Shown: positions 63,871 to 64,000 of the stretch, piece by piece
How positions within the stretch are numbered: the first letter of the stretch is position 1
How the letters are laid out: each line of letters opens with the position of its first letter
From: Bacillota bacterium
GTDB taxonomy: Bacteria > Bacillota > Clostridia > Clostridiales > Clostridiaceae
Length of the DNA: 64,000 nt
Assembly: GCA_023435985.1 (NCBI GenBank)
Contig: JAEZKY010000021.1
Span: 1-64,000, forward strand
Reading direction: 5' to 3'
Program-made: the position numbers and the translations under genes
Notes under the pieces: model-generated
What the model saw: the letters and a program-made list of their open reading frames with translations, nothing else
Told to the model about the DNA's origin: nothing
The model's database searches: none

Positions 63871-64000
63871 TGGCAAAATTAATAGCAATTTAGAATTTTT
63901 AATCAATTTTACTAAAATAATTCTTAACGCTGAAGATTGCTGATGTATTGCTTTCTAGGATTATCAAACAAAATATTTATTTTGAAAGTAGGTGTATATA

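Overview
The window is AT-rich DNA with short intergenic gaps, strong purine-rich ribosome binding sites and frequent TTG/GTG starts, typical of a solvent- or butyrate-forming Clostridium. Gene content (class III fructose bisphosphatase, NAG/glucose-type IIA and IIBC genes transcribed divergently, argGHCJBDF cluster, many PTS and sugar genes) suggests C. beijerinckii or a close relative. This is an inference from gene content, not from a search. No rRNA, tRNA, CRISPR, complete IS or prophage gene was seen.

Region 1 (1-11865) is a sugar or polyol catabolism block on the + strand: the 3' part of a zinc polyol dehydrogenase, an aldo/keto reductase, a KdgT-type permease, a ribose-type ABC transporter, a chemoreceptor, a GatY-type tagatose-bisphosphate aldolase, a PfkB sugar-phosphate kinase and a LacX-type epimerase. 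A LacI-type palindrome (ACTAAACGTTTA) precedes both the transporter and the aldolase operon, so they look like one regulon. Region 2 (11862-14574, - strand) holds class III fbp and a CYTH protein, separated by a palindromic repeat.

Region 3 (14842-24750) is PTS territory. A LevR-type sigma-54 activator faces a textbook -24/-12 promoter that drives IIB, IIA, a MupG-family 6-phosphosaccharide hydrolase and IIC. Next comes a GlcT-type antiterminator and two divergent targets, IIA(Glc) and a NagE-like IIBC. Each target has its own antiterminator-binding/terminator leader and sigma-A promoter. Region 4 (24995-37050) is mixed: a second KdgT, a nucleoid-associated protein, an AraC regulator with an FAD oxidoreductase and MFS porter, an APC permease, a GntR regulator with a GH1 6-phospho-beta-glucosidase, and an iron-sulfur/FMN reductase.

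Region 5 (37757-48692) is the most distinctive part: a complete exported [NiFe]-hydrogenase locus in the order small subunit, large subunit, maturation protease, hypA, hypB, tatA, tatC1, tatC2, hypC, hypD, (repeat), hypE, hypF. The small subunit has a twin-arginine signal. The Tat translocon is embedded among the maturation genes, and its two TatC paralogues have lost complementary sets of canonical TatC residues. That suggests an obligate hetero-TatC translocon dedicated to the hydrogenase.

Region 6 (48807-64000) contains a short UvrC-like GIY-YIG protein, a small membrane protein with an HTH regulator, a signal peptidase I, the arginine biosynthesis operon argG-H-C-J-B-D-F (- strand) with a consensus promoter and ARG-box-like sites, a DUF4363/YetF pair, and a TGS/uridine-kinase fusion. 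Palindromic intergenic repeats of at least two families are scattered at 13850, 36280, 37082, 44929 and 51649. A promoter-preceded, highly structured non-coding stretch lies at the right edge.
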